In this document: positions 45,811-55,643 of the stretch, piece after piece
Position numbering within the stretch: the stretch's first letter is position 1
How the letters are laid out: every line of letters begins with the position of its first letter
Origin: Stereocaulon alpinum
Lineage: Eukaryota > Ascomycota > Lecanoromycetes > Lecanorales > Stereocaulaceae
Direction of reading: 5' to 3'
NCBI GenBank assembly: GCA_018257865.1
Contig: JAEUBA010000064.1
Location: 120,222-184,221 of the forward strand
DNA length: 64,000 bases
Position numbers and translations under genes: made by a program
Notes under the pieces: model-generated
Told to the model about the DNA's origin: nothing
Seen by the model: the letters and a program-made list of their open reading frames with translations, nothing else
The model's database searches: none

Positions 45811-48800
45811 TCATAGATCTTCCAAGAACTTTGAATCCCTAGCCGGACTATCACTCTTCCTCTCTCCGCCCACCACGGCCGGGGGGCTTAATCTTTCGCT
45901 ATCAAACGTATCCCGTGCCTCCTCGAACTCCTGATCTCCACCCCCAGAGCTACTCTCCGTCTTCCCAAGCCCCCTCAACGCTGGATCCAAAGTCCCTCCA
46001 AGCGCGGGGTCCACGTTCCCAGCGTGCTGTTTGGCGGCTTCCTGTCGTACCAAATCCTCCCGCGTAAGCTGCTGCCGATTATCGCGGGGCACAGCGCTCC
46101 GCCCGCGTGTATCTTCATCGCTGCTCAAGGAGCTGATGGATGGGGAAGTTGATTCACGTTGAACAGCGCCAGTGGCACGGGGGGAGGGGTTGAACATCTC
46201 GTCTTCTGTAGGGCTGACGACAGGCGCTTGTGTACTTGTAGTAGGTGCAACTGGAGTATCTTTACCTGCCATGGCGACTTCACGCATAGAAGATTCGCCT
46301 TGCTCGGAGCTCGTTTTTGTGGTCTCAGGGACTGTGAGGCTGGCACCACCAACAAATGCCTTTTCTTTGGTTTCCGTCCCGGACGTGGTAGTTTCGGGCT
46401 TTGTGGGCTTGCTGGAGCGACGAAATTTAGTTTTTAGCCAGGATGAAACACCTTTGGGTTCCTTAGACTTGGGAGAAGTGCCGCCCGTTACTGTTGTTTC
46501 CATTGTGGCTTGTGGGGCAAGAGGAGCTACTCTGGCAGCAACGGGAGTATCATGCTTTGTCGTTGAGGATGCTTCTGCTATGACTGGAGCTTGTGTTGTG
46601 GCTGAGACTTGCGATGTGACTGGAGCTGGAGTGGCTTCTGTAACAGCCACAGTCTCCGTAGCTGGTACTGGAGCAATCTCTGCTTTGACGACAGGGGCTT
46701 CCTTGATGGTCTCGGTTGTATTCGCTGCTTCTTGGGCTTCTATCTCTGGAGGTTCCCATCCTGGACCCGATATAGCTTCATTATCGACGGGAGCGTTGAA
46801 GACACGCTGGGCAATCGTGGCAGCATCGCCGCTCAAAGGGACTCCTGATACCGTACTACTCTCCGTGGTGACGGCGGGCTCACGCTCGAATTTTTCTAGT
46901 AGGAGATTCGCTTTGCTCATAGTAACCTCGTCCTTCTCGGACATAGGTATAAAAGTGGGCGGAATCCTCTCCTCGTCACCGGGAAGAGGCTGTAGCTTGG
47001 GCTCCTCAGCGGCGATGTTTGGCTCTACATGGGCAACAGGATCGGGGACTGGCGGTTCTGGCTCTGCGACTGGTTCTGCAACGATAGTCTCCGTAACCAC
47101 CGCTTCCTTAACCGGAGCCTTGGCGGCAACCCTGGCATCCCTCGACTTGCGCTTTTCTTCGTCACGGAGGCGCTTCTCCTCGACTTTTCTTGCTCTTTCT
47201 TCTTCCTTCCTAGCCCTGGTCTCCCGCTTCTCTTCCTCTGTGGGCTGTTAGCACATGCAATATTGTACTTTGTTGAAATTGGACTTACCCTTGAAGCGCT
47301 TCCATGCCGCCTTGGTTTGGGCATCACGCTCCTTTTGATCTTGTTCTCTCTCTGCAGCAAGCCTTTCACGCTCAATTTGTTGCTGCCGCAGCTCTTCATC
47401 TCTTGCTCGCTGCCTTTCAGCGGCTAGGGTAACCTCATCCAAAGTCGGCTGTACCTTGGCGAGGGCGATCGCATCAATATCTGCCTGATCCATGTATCTG
47501 CCTCCACCAATGTTAACTTTCCCATGATTGACCATTCTCGCGGAGCTATCAGCGTCTGCTCTGGCTCTGGCCTTTGCTTCCCATTCGGCCATCATGGCTG
47601 GAGAGACTTTGCCAGTTTCGTTGAACACTCTCTCGTCCATACCCTGTATACGAGCTGCGACATTCCTTTGGGCAGCAGCCATAAGCGAATCTCTGTCTTT
47701 CTGGCGCTTCTTGTTGTCGACTTGATCGATCTTGGCAGTAAATAGAGACATTTCGTTACGGATCTGTCTTGAACGTTCCTCATCATCCTCGCCTGCCTGC
47801 CCGTCGCTAGACGCCCGTGTTCGAGTACGACCTCGAATTGAAAGTTTGTGAGCTTGTGGAGTCTGTTGTGTTCCATAGTATGTTCTATACGCTGCATGCT
47901 CGTCGTGGAGTTTGGCCAGGCGCTCAGACGCTAGCTTTTGTGCAGCTTCCTGTAAGTTTGCATATTGTGGAACTTGATGGGATTCATCTGACAATGCCGA
48001 AGTCGGACGATTGTGGGCGTGGGCAGCCCCATAGCGACTATCGGCTGCATTCTGGTCGAATGCAGCGGCTTCGATGGCCCTCTGCTGTACGTTATACATC
48101 TGCTTCGCCATAGCTACAGCGGAAGCACGCAATGTAGCCTGTCTGTTTTTCTCTTCTAGTTCCGGCGCGACTGGAGGATGCGACGTGTACATCTCGCGCG
48201 AGAGGTTGGTGACCGCCGCATTGTGTATCTTGCCCGCAGTGATAGAGGAGCCTGTTGAACCTACAGGTGCAGCTCGCGGAGAAGTCCGAGAAACAGATGT
48301 CGCTGCTTTCAGAGCGTTTGCCGCGGAATTCTTAGAATCAGGGTATAAGCTAGGTGGTTCAATAGGTGTGGACCCAGCCCGTTTTCTGCTACTGGCCATT
48401 GACTGAGTAGCAGCCATCATTGCTCTCTTTCCGCCGTCTTCCGTGTGCCCATAGTCTAACTGTGGACTCAAACCTTTCATCCGCATTGCTTGCCCTGCTG
48501 CCGAATTGCCAGCCTCAGTGGATTCGGGTCTCCAAATCTTTACATCTCCTCCTTCCTTCGCAGCGAGAAGCGCGGCCTTGGAGCCAGCCGCGCTAAGTTC
48601 AGGGTGCCACAAGGGAGCAGCTTTGTAGTCTTTGGCTAGCTTAGCAGCTTTGTTGGCAGCGGGTATGTCGCCAGGTTTCCAATATTCGAAAGTCTTCTTG
48701 TTCTGGTCAGCCAGGGTTGCAGCTGCTCCAGCTGATGCTTCCGGGTTAGCGATACCGACGACAGGGAATGCTGGCAGATCTTGCGGTTCGGCATGTGTTA

Positions 48801-49086
48801 GTGATGTTGCAGCGGCTAGAAGGGACCATTAATTAGAAGCGCCATTAAGAGAAGAGTAAGTAGCTCAATCTCATACCAGCTGATGAAAGCTTGTTGTCAC
48901 CGTCTAAGGGGTATTTGCTCGAGTGGCTTGGCTTGGTCACTGATTTGTTGTCGTTGCTCTTGGTGACGTACAGGGCTGCAGTGGCAGCTTGCGAATATCA
49001 GCCTGTATTCGAGTGGTCTGTGCCTGAGTCTCTGGAAGCCGGGGCGTACCTTGATCTTCCAGCTTCTGGGACTTGGTAGACGCCAT
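45811..49086 (-). CDS. EIS1: Eisosome protein 1 (Eis1) homologue (1029 aa, four exons)
   Basis: Eis1 associates with eisosomes, the furrow-like plasma-membrane domains. Exons are inferred as 49086..49050, 48975..48877, 48815..47289 and 47237..45811, with all borders in phase. The start is MASTKSQKLEDQ. The conserved block reads DLPAFPVVGIANPEASAGAA, TLADQNKKTFEYWKPGDIPA, ANKAAKLAKDYKAAPLWHPE, with GLSPQLDYGHTEDGGKRAMM and ATQSMASSRKRAGSTP further on. This is the Eis1 hallmark in filamentous ascomycetes. The middle (about residues 390-560) is a strongly charged coiled-coil region with an Arg/Glu-rich run (RDEELRQQQIERERLAAERE). The C-terminal half is Thr/Val/Ala/Pro-rich and disordered; a long antisense open frame over it is only its shadow. 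No membrane helix is seen, consistent with peripheral attachment. Confidence 0.9.
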
Positions 49087-49669
49087 GCTGAGAGATGGGG
49101 TCTCCCTTCCAAAAATTTCTATCGTAGCTGTTCAGATGCGGCGAAAGAGATCATGCGATAGCTGTGATTGTGCACATGCGCAATGGAAGTAAACAGATGA
49201 ATGGGAATATGGATTGTTTAGGAGAGACAGTTGAAGTGAAAGTGGGAACCCTGCTCTCATTTGCCAGTAAAGTCTACACGGCACTAGTGTCAAATGACGT
49301 CGAGGCGCATCATGGAGCTCCGAGCCTTGTACCAACATACCATACACATTAACACTCGTCTTCCTTAGCATTCACGAAATAGATTATTACATTACACTTA
49401 GCTTCAAATGTTCGACTACTATCACAGACAGGCCATATAAGACAAACGCATGCTTTTGAGATATTCATCCTTTGGATGCGACCACTGCGCCTTCCATATT
49501 TGTTGACTTAGACATAATCTCCAACTCAAGGACGAACCTCGACTCCAGCAAATTCACAACCTTATGAACCATCAGTCATCCTTGTGCTATTAGTTCATAT
49601 GAATTGAACATTCTACACAGCGCCCTGGTAACAAGCACAATTGACAACTAAGACTATGCATGACGAGCT
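49087..49669. other. Divergent promoter region
   Basis: About 580 bases between EIS1 (-) and the phosphatase gene (+). No specific site was recognised. Confidence 0.45.
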
Positions 49670-50566
49670 ATGTCAATCCATCCAACCAGCCTCGTCCCCT
49701 CCACGCCCTTCACATCCATCCTTAATTTTCGCGACGTAGGTCTTACAATAAACGCTCTTCTCCCCACATCTCCCCTACGTCCCTGCCTCTTCTACCGCAG
49801 CGCCCGCCCTGACAGTGCCTCTCCCGCTGACCGAACCGCTCTCATCTCAATATACCACATCGATAGCATAATTGACTTGCGCTCCACAACCGAGCTTATC
49901 AACCAAGCCAATAGACGTAATGCCGCCATTTCTAGCTCTACGGTGGTGCCACACAGGGAGTTGCGTGTTGCAGAGCCGGTCAAAATAGATGGGATCAAGT
50001 ACCATGAGATCAACCTGAACGGAGGAGCTTTTGCTCGGGCCTTGCTCTGGAGGCTGAAATGGTCTAGTCTCGCAAAGTTGCTCGCGTACATGGCTTTGGG
50101 ATACAGGAATGAAGCCATTGGAATCCTCGCGAGCGAGGTCATGGCACCGAGAGGCCTGATTGGGCTAGGGAAAGATAGTCTTGACTATGGGACATCAGAG
50201 CTGCGAGACATCTTTCTACTATTCGCCGATTCGAAAAATTATCCAATACTAATACATTGCACGCAAGGAAAGGATCGCACGGGCCTTGTGGTGCTGCTGC
50301 TGCTGCTTCTGTGCGACATCCCTGTGGATGCTATCAGTGCGGATTACATGGCTAGTGAGCGGGAGTTGGCAAGTGAAAGGGAAGAGAGGCTAAAGGAAAT
50401 GAAGAATATCGGGATGGGAGAGGAGTTTGCTGGTTGTCCGGCCGGGTGGGCGGACGAGATGGTGCGGTACATTGAAGAGGTCCAGGGAGGTGTGGGGAGG
50501 TATATGGAGAGGATTGGGATCAATAAGGAAATGCAGGAGAATATCAGGGGAACAATGCTGGAGTAG
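49670..50566 (+). CDS. Tyrosine-phosphatase-like (Y_phosphatase3/LipA type) protein (298 aa)
   Basis: An intronless frame from the ATG at 49670. The N-terminal part has LNFRDVG and CLFYRSARPDS, typical of the Y_phosphatase3 family. The active-site loop is HCTQGKDRTG at about residues 196-205, with nucleophile Cys197 and phosphate-binding Arg203; the Lys-Asp-Arg form is shared with phosphoinositide- and tyrosine-phosphatases of bacterial LipA type. DLRSTTEL holds the family's conserved Asp-Leu-Arg-Ser. It may act on phosphotyrosine or phosphoinositides; substrate is unknown. The 105-base gap to the next, convergent gene is short. Confidence 0.92.
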   Translation: MSIHPTSLVPSTPFTSILNFRDVGLTINALLPTSPLRPCLFYRSARPDSASPADRTALISIYHIDSIIDLRSTTELINQANRRNAAISSSTVVPHRELRVAEPVKIDGIKYHEINLNGGAFARALLWRLKWSSLAKLLAYMALGYRNEAIGILASEVMAPRGLIGLGKDSLDYGTSELRDIFLLFADSKNYPILIHCTQGKDRTGLVVLLLLLLCDIPVDAISADYMASERELASEREERLKEMKNIGMGEEFAGCPAGWADEMVRYIEEVQGGVGRYMERIGINKEMQENIRGTMLE

Positions 50567-50671
50567 CGGTAATTAGAAGAAAAGGCAAGTTAGCGATTGT
50601 GTATAGGTTACGATATATGCCACGGCCCTATCCCTATCGGCTAGCCACAAACCCCATAACTCCACGCCTCA

Positions 50672-51982
50672 TTACCGCTGTCCCCGTCTTGGCCTTCCGC
50701 TTGCTGAGCTTTCAGGACGAACATTAACACCATACTCGGGTCCGTGAGAGACGACTTCAACTTGTACACCATTCCCATCATCATCACTATCTGTGCCTTC
50801 TTCGCTGTCACTCACGTCTGGGGTGTCTCGGTTGGAATGTCCTCTCCGCTGCAAGTGTTCCGAGGAGCGAGCCTGCAGCTCAGCCCTGGTACGCGGATGG
50901 TGTACGTCCGGCTGAGGACTGGACACTATTCTGCGGCCTTGAACATGTTGCGCAACCATTTGAGGTAGAGGAGGCGAATAGGCTTGATAGTAGGAGGGGT
51001 CTGTCGGATAGGGTTGAGTGGTGGCTGACGATGAGGACCGAGATCGAGGCGTCCAGTTGAGATCATCTGGTAAACTTCGGAAGGGTGGGGAACGAGGTTT
51101 GGGCGAAGGCTGCGGAGGCTCGGGACCTGAGTATCGCTGCTTACCTGGACGTGGTAGGGGAAGGGAGTCTCGTGCTAGGCTATGGGAGCTCGCGGAACGT
51201 AGAACCGAACCTGGCGACCTGCCTTGTGAAGCTGTGGTAGGTGGGTAATAGCCGAGAGGTGAGAAGGCAGGCACCCCGGTTGCGCCTGGGACAAAGATGC
51301 CAGGTGGTGTAGCTCTTCGAGAACTAGACGAGCTTTCACCATCATACCCGGAGAAGTACCCTTTGCTTTTTCTCCTGCCTGACTTTTGATCCTTCGATCC
51401 AGTATTTGACTGGCCGCTACTACGCCGTCGATCACTGCCCTTCAAGTCTGACGCAGAACTTCTTCGCCGAGCTTGTTCCTTTGCGGTAAGCTCCTTACGT
51501 CTCTTGCGCTGAAGCGCATGCAGCTCAGGTTGCGTCAATTTGACATTGGTCTTCCCCAGCATCTGCGCTCGACGTATCCGTTCTAAAGCTTTCTGCACAA
51601 GCAGCTCTTCCTTATCCCTGAGAGCCAGTTGCACCGTTCTGCCAGCTCCGTCCTCCGAATCCTCACTGTCCTCGGAAGATTCTGAAGTGCCCGAGTTATT
51701 GTAGTCCTTTCGACGCCGTAAGCGGCGACCCAAATCTTCCCCCGTAAAATACAATTCATCGCTAACGAATGACCCATCCAAACCAACGCCCTGTCCGTCA
51801 TCTTCATCGCTGTCTATTTCCTCAACACGCCCATTGTCATCCCACTCTTGTGTATGCTTGCCAGAACCACTCCGCCTCTTCCCCCAACGAGCCCCTGATG
51901 GTCTTCCCCATAAGGGCGAATCTTTTGGAGTTCGCGGCCGACCACCTAGACCGCCTCCTCTGAAAAACTTGTCTCGATCGGC
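50672..51982 (-). CDS. Unknown low-complexity protein; start unresolved, open frame overlaps the end of PRA1
   Basis: The open frame runs from 51982 (just after an in-frame TAA) to the stop at 50672, about 436 codons, but has no ATG before roughly residue 138. The upstream part still reads like protein (FFRGGGLGGRPRTPKDSPLW, then GRPSGARWGKRRSGSGKHTQ), so a start is missing rather than the frame being false. One alternative is ATG 51911 (MGKTIRGSLGEEAE) spliced by a weak donor GTGGTT to ..GACAG^CGATGAAG, which restores the frame. Sequence features: an acidic Ser/Glu/Asp run (SESSEDSEDSED), a helical segment (EELLVQKALERIRRAQMLGK, then LTQPELHALQRKRRKEL), and a Ser/Pro-rich basic C-terminal half. 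I do not recognise it. It overlaps the last 37 bases of the PRA1 gene in a different frame on the same strand. Confidence 0.62.
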   Translation of the reverse strand, partial: ADRDKFFRGGGLGGRPRTPKDSPLWGRPSGARWGKRRSGSGKHTQEWDDNGRVEEIDSDEDDGQGVGLDGSFVSDELYFTGEDLGRRLRRRKDYNNSGTSESSEDSEDSEDGAGRTVQLALRDKEELLVQKALERIRRAQMLGKTNVKLTQPELHALQRKRRKELTAKEQARRRSSASDLKGSDRRRSSGQSNTGSKDQKSGRRKSKGYFSGYDGESSSSSRRATPPGIFVPGATGVPAFSPLGYYPPTTASQGRSPGSVLRSASSHSLARDSLPLPRPGKQRYSGPEPPQPSPKPRSPPFRSLPDDLNWTPRSRSSSSATTQPYPTDPSYYQAYSPPLPQMVAQHVQGRRIVSSPQPDVHHPRTRAELQARSSEHLQRRGHSNRDTPDVSDSEEGTDSDDDGNGVQVEVVSHGPEYGVNVRPESSASGRPRRGQR

Positions 51983-52476
51983 TTATCCATGAAGGACGCG
52001 TGACCGAGAGTCGTCACGCCGATAGCCCCCACCAACCATAAAGCTGTTGAGATTGGAGAAGCCCAGATGAAGAGTGGGACTCCAATGATGAATAGGCCAG
52101 TGTACATCTGAGATGGTGTGAGACGAGTAAAGCCCAGCTCGAGATCTCGGCCATCTAATCTTTTGATAAGAAAGAGTCCGGCGCCCATGAAGATCATGTC
52201 GAATAATAACGCGAAGTTGGTGAGCAGACTGTAGATTGTAAGCATCAGGGCTACTGCGAAGTAGTTGCTCGAAAAGTATGACAAGTTGTAGTTGACTCTG
52301 CTTTGGACCTCGCCAAAATTGGCAGGTTTTGAAAGACGCTTGAAGTCAAGGAATTCAGAAATGGGTTTGAGGTTGGCGAATCTAGTGGTCATCGACTGCG
52401 AGCGGACGCCCTCGAAACGAGAGCCAAGATTCAGACGGGAGGTCAGAGCCTCGATAGGAATGTTGATTCGAGACAT
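51946..52476 (-). CDS. YIP3: PRA1/Yip3-family prenylated Rab acceptor (176 aa)
   Basis: A small membrane protein of the ER-Golgi system that binds prenylated Rab GTPases. It is intronless, with the ATG at 52476. Conserved sequence includes RFANLKPISEFLDFKRLSKP and FGEVQSRVNYNLSYFSSNYF, the PRA1 hallmark preceding two hydrophobic hairpins (AVALMLTIYSLLTNFALL and FIIGVPLFIWASPISTALW). The C-terminus ASFMDKPIETSFSEEAV is typical of fungal members. Its stop codon lies inside the next gene's open frame (see the overlap finding). Confidence 0.93.
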   Translation of the reverse strand: MSRINIPIEALTSRLNLGSRFEGVRSQSMTTRFANLKPISEFLDFKRLSKPANFGEVQSRVNYNLSYFSSNYFAVALMLTIYSLLTNFALLFDMIFMGAGLFLIKRLDGRDLELGFTRLTPSQMYTGLFIIGVPLFIWASPISTALWLVGAIGVTTLGHASFMDKPIETSFSEEAV

Positions 52477-53110
52477 TGTTGGACAAGGAATCTGGGCCTT
52501 GGTTGGAGTAGTGAGTGCTGCTTTGTGCTGCGTTAAAGATAGAGCTTTGAAGGGGACAGATCAGATTCTGCGTTGAGTCAGCTACAAGGAGCTGTCATAG
52601 GGGGGCTGTGGACGTACAAGTCTTGTCGAAATTATTAGCGAGTGACTGGGAAGAAGGATATTGGACTTTGACAGCTGAGACGTGTTATTTCGATTCGTGA
52701 GAACAATGAATGTACGTATGCTTGTTCGCACAATTAGGTAGAAATTTCTTGGAGCCTGTGCGAGGCGGACAGGGGTACTGTACCCGTTTCCTCAGCCTTG
52801 GAGACCACGGCCTCGAGCACTTTGGCCCACTTCCGTGCCCTAAATGAAGGTTTTACGATTCTCCTACTTTCGAAAAGATGACGGGGAGAGCATCCTTAAA
52901 GCATTGACTCTCAAGCACCGATTTTCTCCCCGAGCTTACTCGCAGACGCTGTGTGCTTCCCCACAGGCACAGTTCCTTGATTCGGGCTACTGGTGCCACG
53001 AATTCACGGTAGCGGCCGGAAAAGCCTAAAAGTTACCGTAGCTCGCGTAGTACCATACTTTCACATCTCGTGCCATCCATCCAGGCACACACACAGATCA
53101 GTCTGGCATC
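52477..53110. other. Divergent promoter region between PRA1 and the ERJ5-like gene
   Basis: About 630 bases without a supported gene. CACACACAGATCAG and similar sequence lies just before the ERJ5-like start. Confidence 0.45.
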
Positions 53111-54386
53111 ATGAGAATACCGTTGCTCATATTACTTGTCTCCAGTGCTCGGCTGGCGCTTGTTGCTGGCTTCACTAAGGAAGACCATGAAATATTCAGA
53201 CTACGGGACGAACTAGCAGCTACAGAGGGCCCTGAAGTGACATTTTACGGTAGATAGACTACAACTTTCTCTGGCTGTAACCCTTCTGCTGATTCTTCAA
53301 TTGCGGTCAGATTTCCTCGGTGTGAAGTATAGCGCCTCCCAAGATGAGATTGGCAAAGCCTACAGAACTAAGTCCAGAAAAATACATCCAGACAAGGCCA
53401 AACAGTCTTTCATAGCCTCGAGGGCAAGAGCGACAGCTTCGCCAAGATCAGGGCAGAAGAGCAAAAAGCCTGCTGTGCACGTCAACAAAGCGCCTTCGGA
53501 TAACGAGATCCACGCAGCAGTGAAGAAAGCTAGCGAACGGTACGCTCGACTGGGTGTAATCACGGAGATTTTAAAAGGACCTGGTCGGGAAAGATATGAT
53601 TACTTCCTAAGCAATGGCTTTCCCAAGTGGCGAGGTACTGGCTACTACTACGCACGCTTTCGCCCTGGTCTCGGCTCCGTGCTTGTCGGCTTGTTCACGT
53701 TTGGTGGAGGATTGGTACACTATGGAGCCATGTACCTGAGCTGGAAGAGGCAGAGGGATTTCGTGGAGCGCTTGATTCGAGACTCGAGAAAGGCTGCTTG
53801 GGGCGACGAGTCGGGGATCAGAGGTATACCAGGCGTTGACGGGGCCATGACCGGAACAACCGCGACACCACCACCTCAAACCTTCGCGCAGGAGAATGGG
53901 GCTGCCGTGCTGAATCGACGGCAGAAACGGACGCAAGAGAGGGAAAGCAAGAGGGAGGACAAGAAATCTAAAGGATATAGGCGTAGCGGTACGAGCACAC
54001 CCCTCGAGTCTGAGCCTGAGCCTGGTCCGCAGGGAACGAAAAAGAAGGTTCAAGCTCCGAACGGAAAGGTCATGATCGTGGACTCGATTGGAAATGTGTT
54101 CCTGGAGGAAGAAGACGAGGACGGCTCAAAGCAGGAATTTCTGCTCGATCCTGACCAGCTACCGAAGCCCACCTTCAGGCAAACGATACTATTCCAATTT
54201 CCTGCCTGGACCTACCACACCATCAAACGCCGTATATCCGGTGCCCAATCGAACGACAAGCAAGCTGAGCTCGCAAATTTGAAGGTCACCAATTCTCGAG
54301 AAGACGAGGGTGCTACCCAGGAGCCAAAGTCTTCGGTCAATGGTTTAGCACGGAAACGTGGAAAAAGAAACGGTAAATTACAGTGA
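53111..54386 (+). CDS. ERJ5: ERJ5-like ER J-domain membrane protein (404 aa, two exons)
   Basis: A J protein that recruits an Hsp70 to the ER membrane. Exons are inferred as 53111..53249 and 53311..54386 (intron of 61 bases, GTAGAT..GTCAG); the join makes the J-domain start FYDFLGVKYSASQDEIGKAY. A signal peptide is at the N-terminus (MRIPLLILLVSSARLALVAG). HPD is present in KIHPDKAK, so Hsp70 stimulation should be possible. The J domain has a longer loop than usual, with a Ser/Lys-rich insertion. A transmembrane segment follows (GSVLVGLFTFGGGLVHYGAM), and the C-terminal half is hydrophilic and Lys/Glu-rich. This order (signal, J, membrane helix) matches yeast Erj5. It diverges from PRA1, another ER/Golgi gene. 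Confidence 0.9.
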
Positions 54387-55172
54387 CGCTTTACAGTGTA
54401 CATTATGTTTTGGCCTACGAAAAGTGTACCTGTTGTGAAATACCCTATAGAACGAATCTGAGTATGTGCACGAAGCCTTCTTGATATACCCTGATCCCAA
54501 TACGTTATTTCATATCGATGCATTGAGTGTCGCAAAGGTTCTGGAACTCTGGAGATGGCGAGCAGGGCATAAGAAGTCGCCGCTCGTACCAGACTGCATT
54601 GATCCTGCTAGGCCCAAAGCTCGAGCTGGGAAGGTAGAACTTTCCACTTGGACCCCTTCGAGAACAATATTGTTGTTAAATCTACAAGCTGGGGAGCTCA
54701 AGGCTCATGCTCGGAACTCGTAGATTCACAGTTGCCGCTCGAACGTCAAGCCCGGGAGTTGGGATTCCCTTTGTGAACGATCTTAACATTCCCATGCGAC
54801 ATTCATCTAGTATGATATTCACCAGTACCCACAAGGCTAGCACCGTGGATTTGCGATAACAAGCAGCGTAAAGATTCCTTCGCAAACATTTGAATTTATA
54901 ATTGTTGGGCGAAAATACTGGAATTCGATAATGAGAATTGCTATCCAATGTTTCCATGTTGGGGGATACACATATCCAAAACAGGCTGTATCGACAGCTC
55001 TTTGCATCATGTCGGCATTATTGACAGGGCTCCTCCGGTTTACGTGCGGTAAAACGGCTTTTCAAAACTATATCGCAGCCTTTCATCGGCTCTACCGCAG
55101 TCAGTCATGGCCAATTTCGTAAGTCGAGCAACATACCATTAGATCACTCACCACACAGCATTCCTACAACGC
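54387..55172. other. Intergenic between convergent genes
   Basis: About 790 bases; no gene or repeat is supported. Confidence 0.45.
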
Positions 55173-55643
55173 TCAAATAAACATTTTCGCAATCTTCATC
55201 AGTCCATCCACCCCTCGCATTCCTCCAAGCTCACTTCCCCCAAAGCCCCCATGCCTTGCTCCCTTCCCACCCCCAATCATCTGATTCAATCCCGCTGGCA
55301 ATCTAATGCCAAACTTCGCTAACACCCCGGCTAGCGCACCTCCAGTGAGCAGCGGTAGAATCATCATGAGTAATTTGACGGGATGCCTGCGCGCGTAGTC
55401 TAAAAGCCGGCTTAGTTGGCGTTTTATCTGGGATATGATGCGGTTGATGTAGCCCGAGCGGGACCGAGCTCTGCCCGTGCCTCGTGTTGAGGAGGGCGTA
55501 GTATAGAAATATCCTCGGTCTTTGCTAGATGAGTGCTGGGAGCGTGTATCATCGTTACGGTAATGCTTGTGGTCGTGGTGGGAATGAGAGGAGGAATGGC
55601 GTGGAGGGTTGGGGCTGAACCAGGACATCGTTGCTGATCTCAT
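55173..55643 (-). CDS. Small membrane-associated protein of unknown function (156 aa)
   Basis: An intronless frame from ATG 55643; a second ATG five codons later (MSWFSPNPPRH) may be the true start. The N-terminal half is His/Ser/Arg-rich (HSSSHSHHDHKHYRNDDTRS) and hydrophilic. The C-terminal half has a basic amphipathic stretch (IISQIKRQLSRLLDYARRHP), then one hydrophobic segment (LLMMILPLLTGGALAGVLA) and a Gly-rich tail ending LMKIAKMFI. This layout resembles small conserved fungal proteins of unknown function; I cannot name it. It is the last confident single-copy gene before the gene-poor tract. Confidence 0.7.
   Translation of the reverse strand: MRSATMSWFSPNPPRHSSSHSHHDHKHYRNDDTRSQHSSSKDRGYFYTTPSSTRGTGRARSRSGYINRIISQIKRQLSRLLDYARRHPVKLLMMILPLLTGGALAGVLAKFGIRLPAGLNQMIGGGKGARHGGFGGSELGGMRGVDGLMKIAKMFI

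Noticed and set aside
46172..47251. 359-codon open frame on the plus strand
   Set aside because: It is antisense to the Thr/Val/Ala-rich C-terminal half of Eis1; low-complexity codon bias leaves the opposite strand open. No ATG-supported domain.
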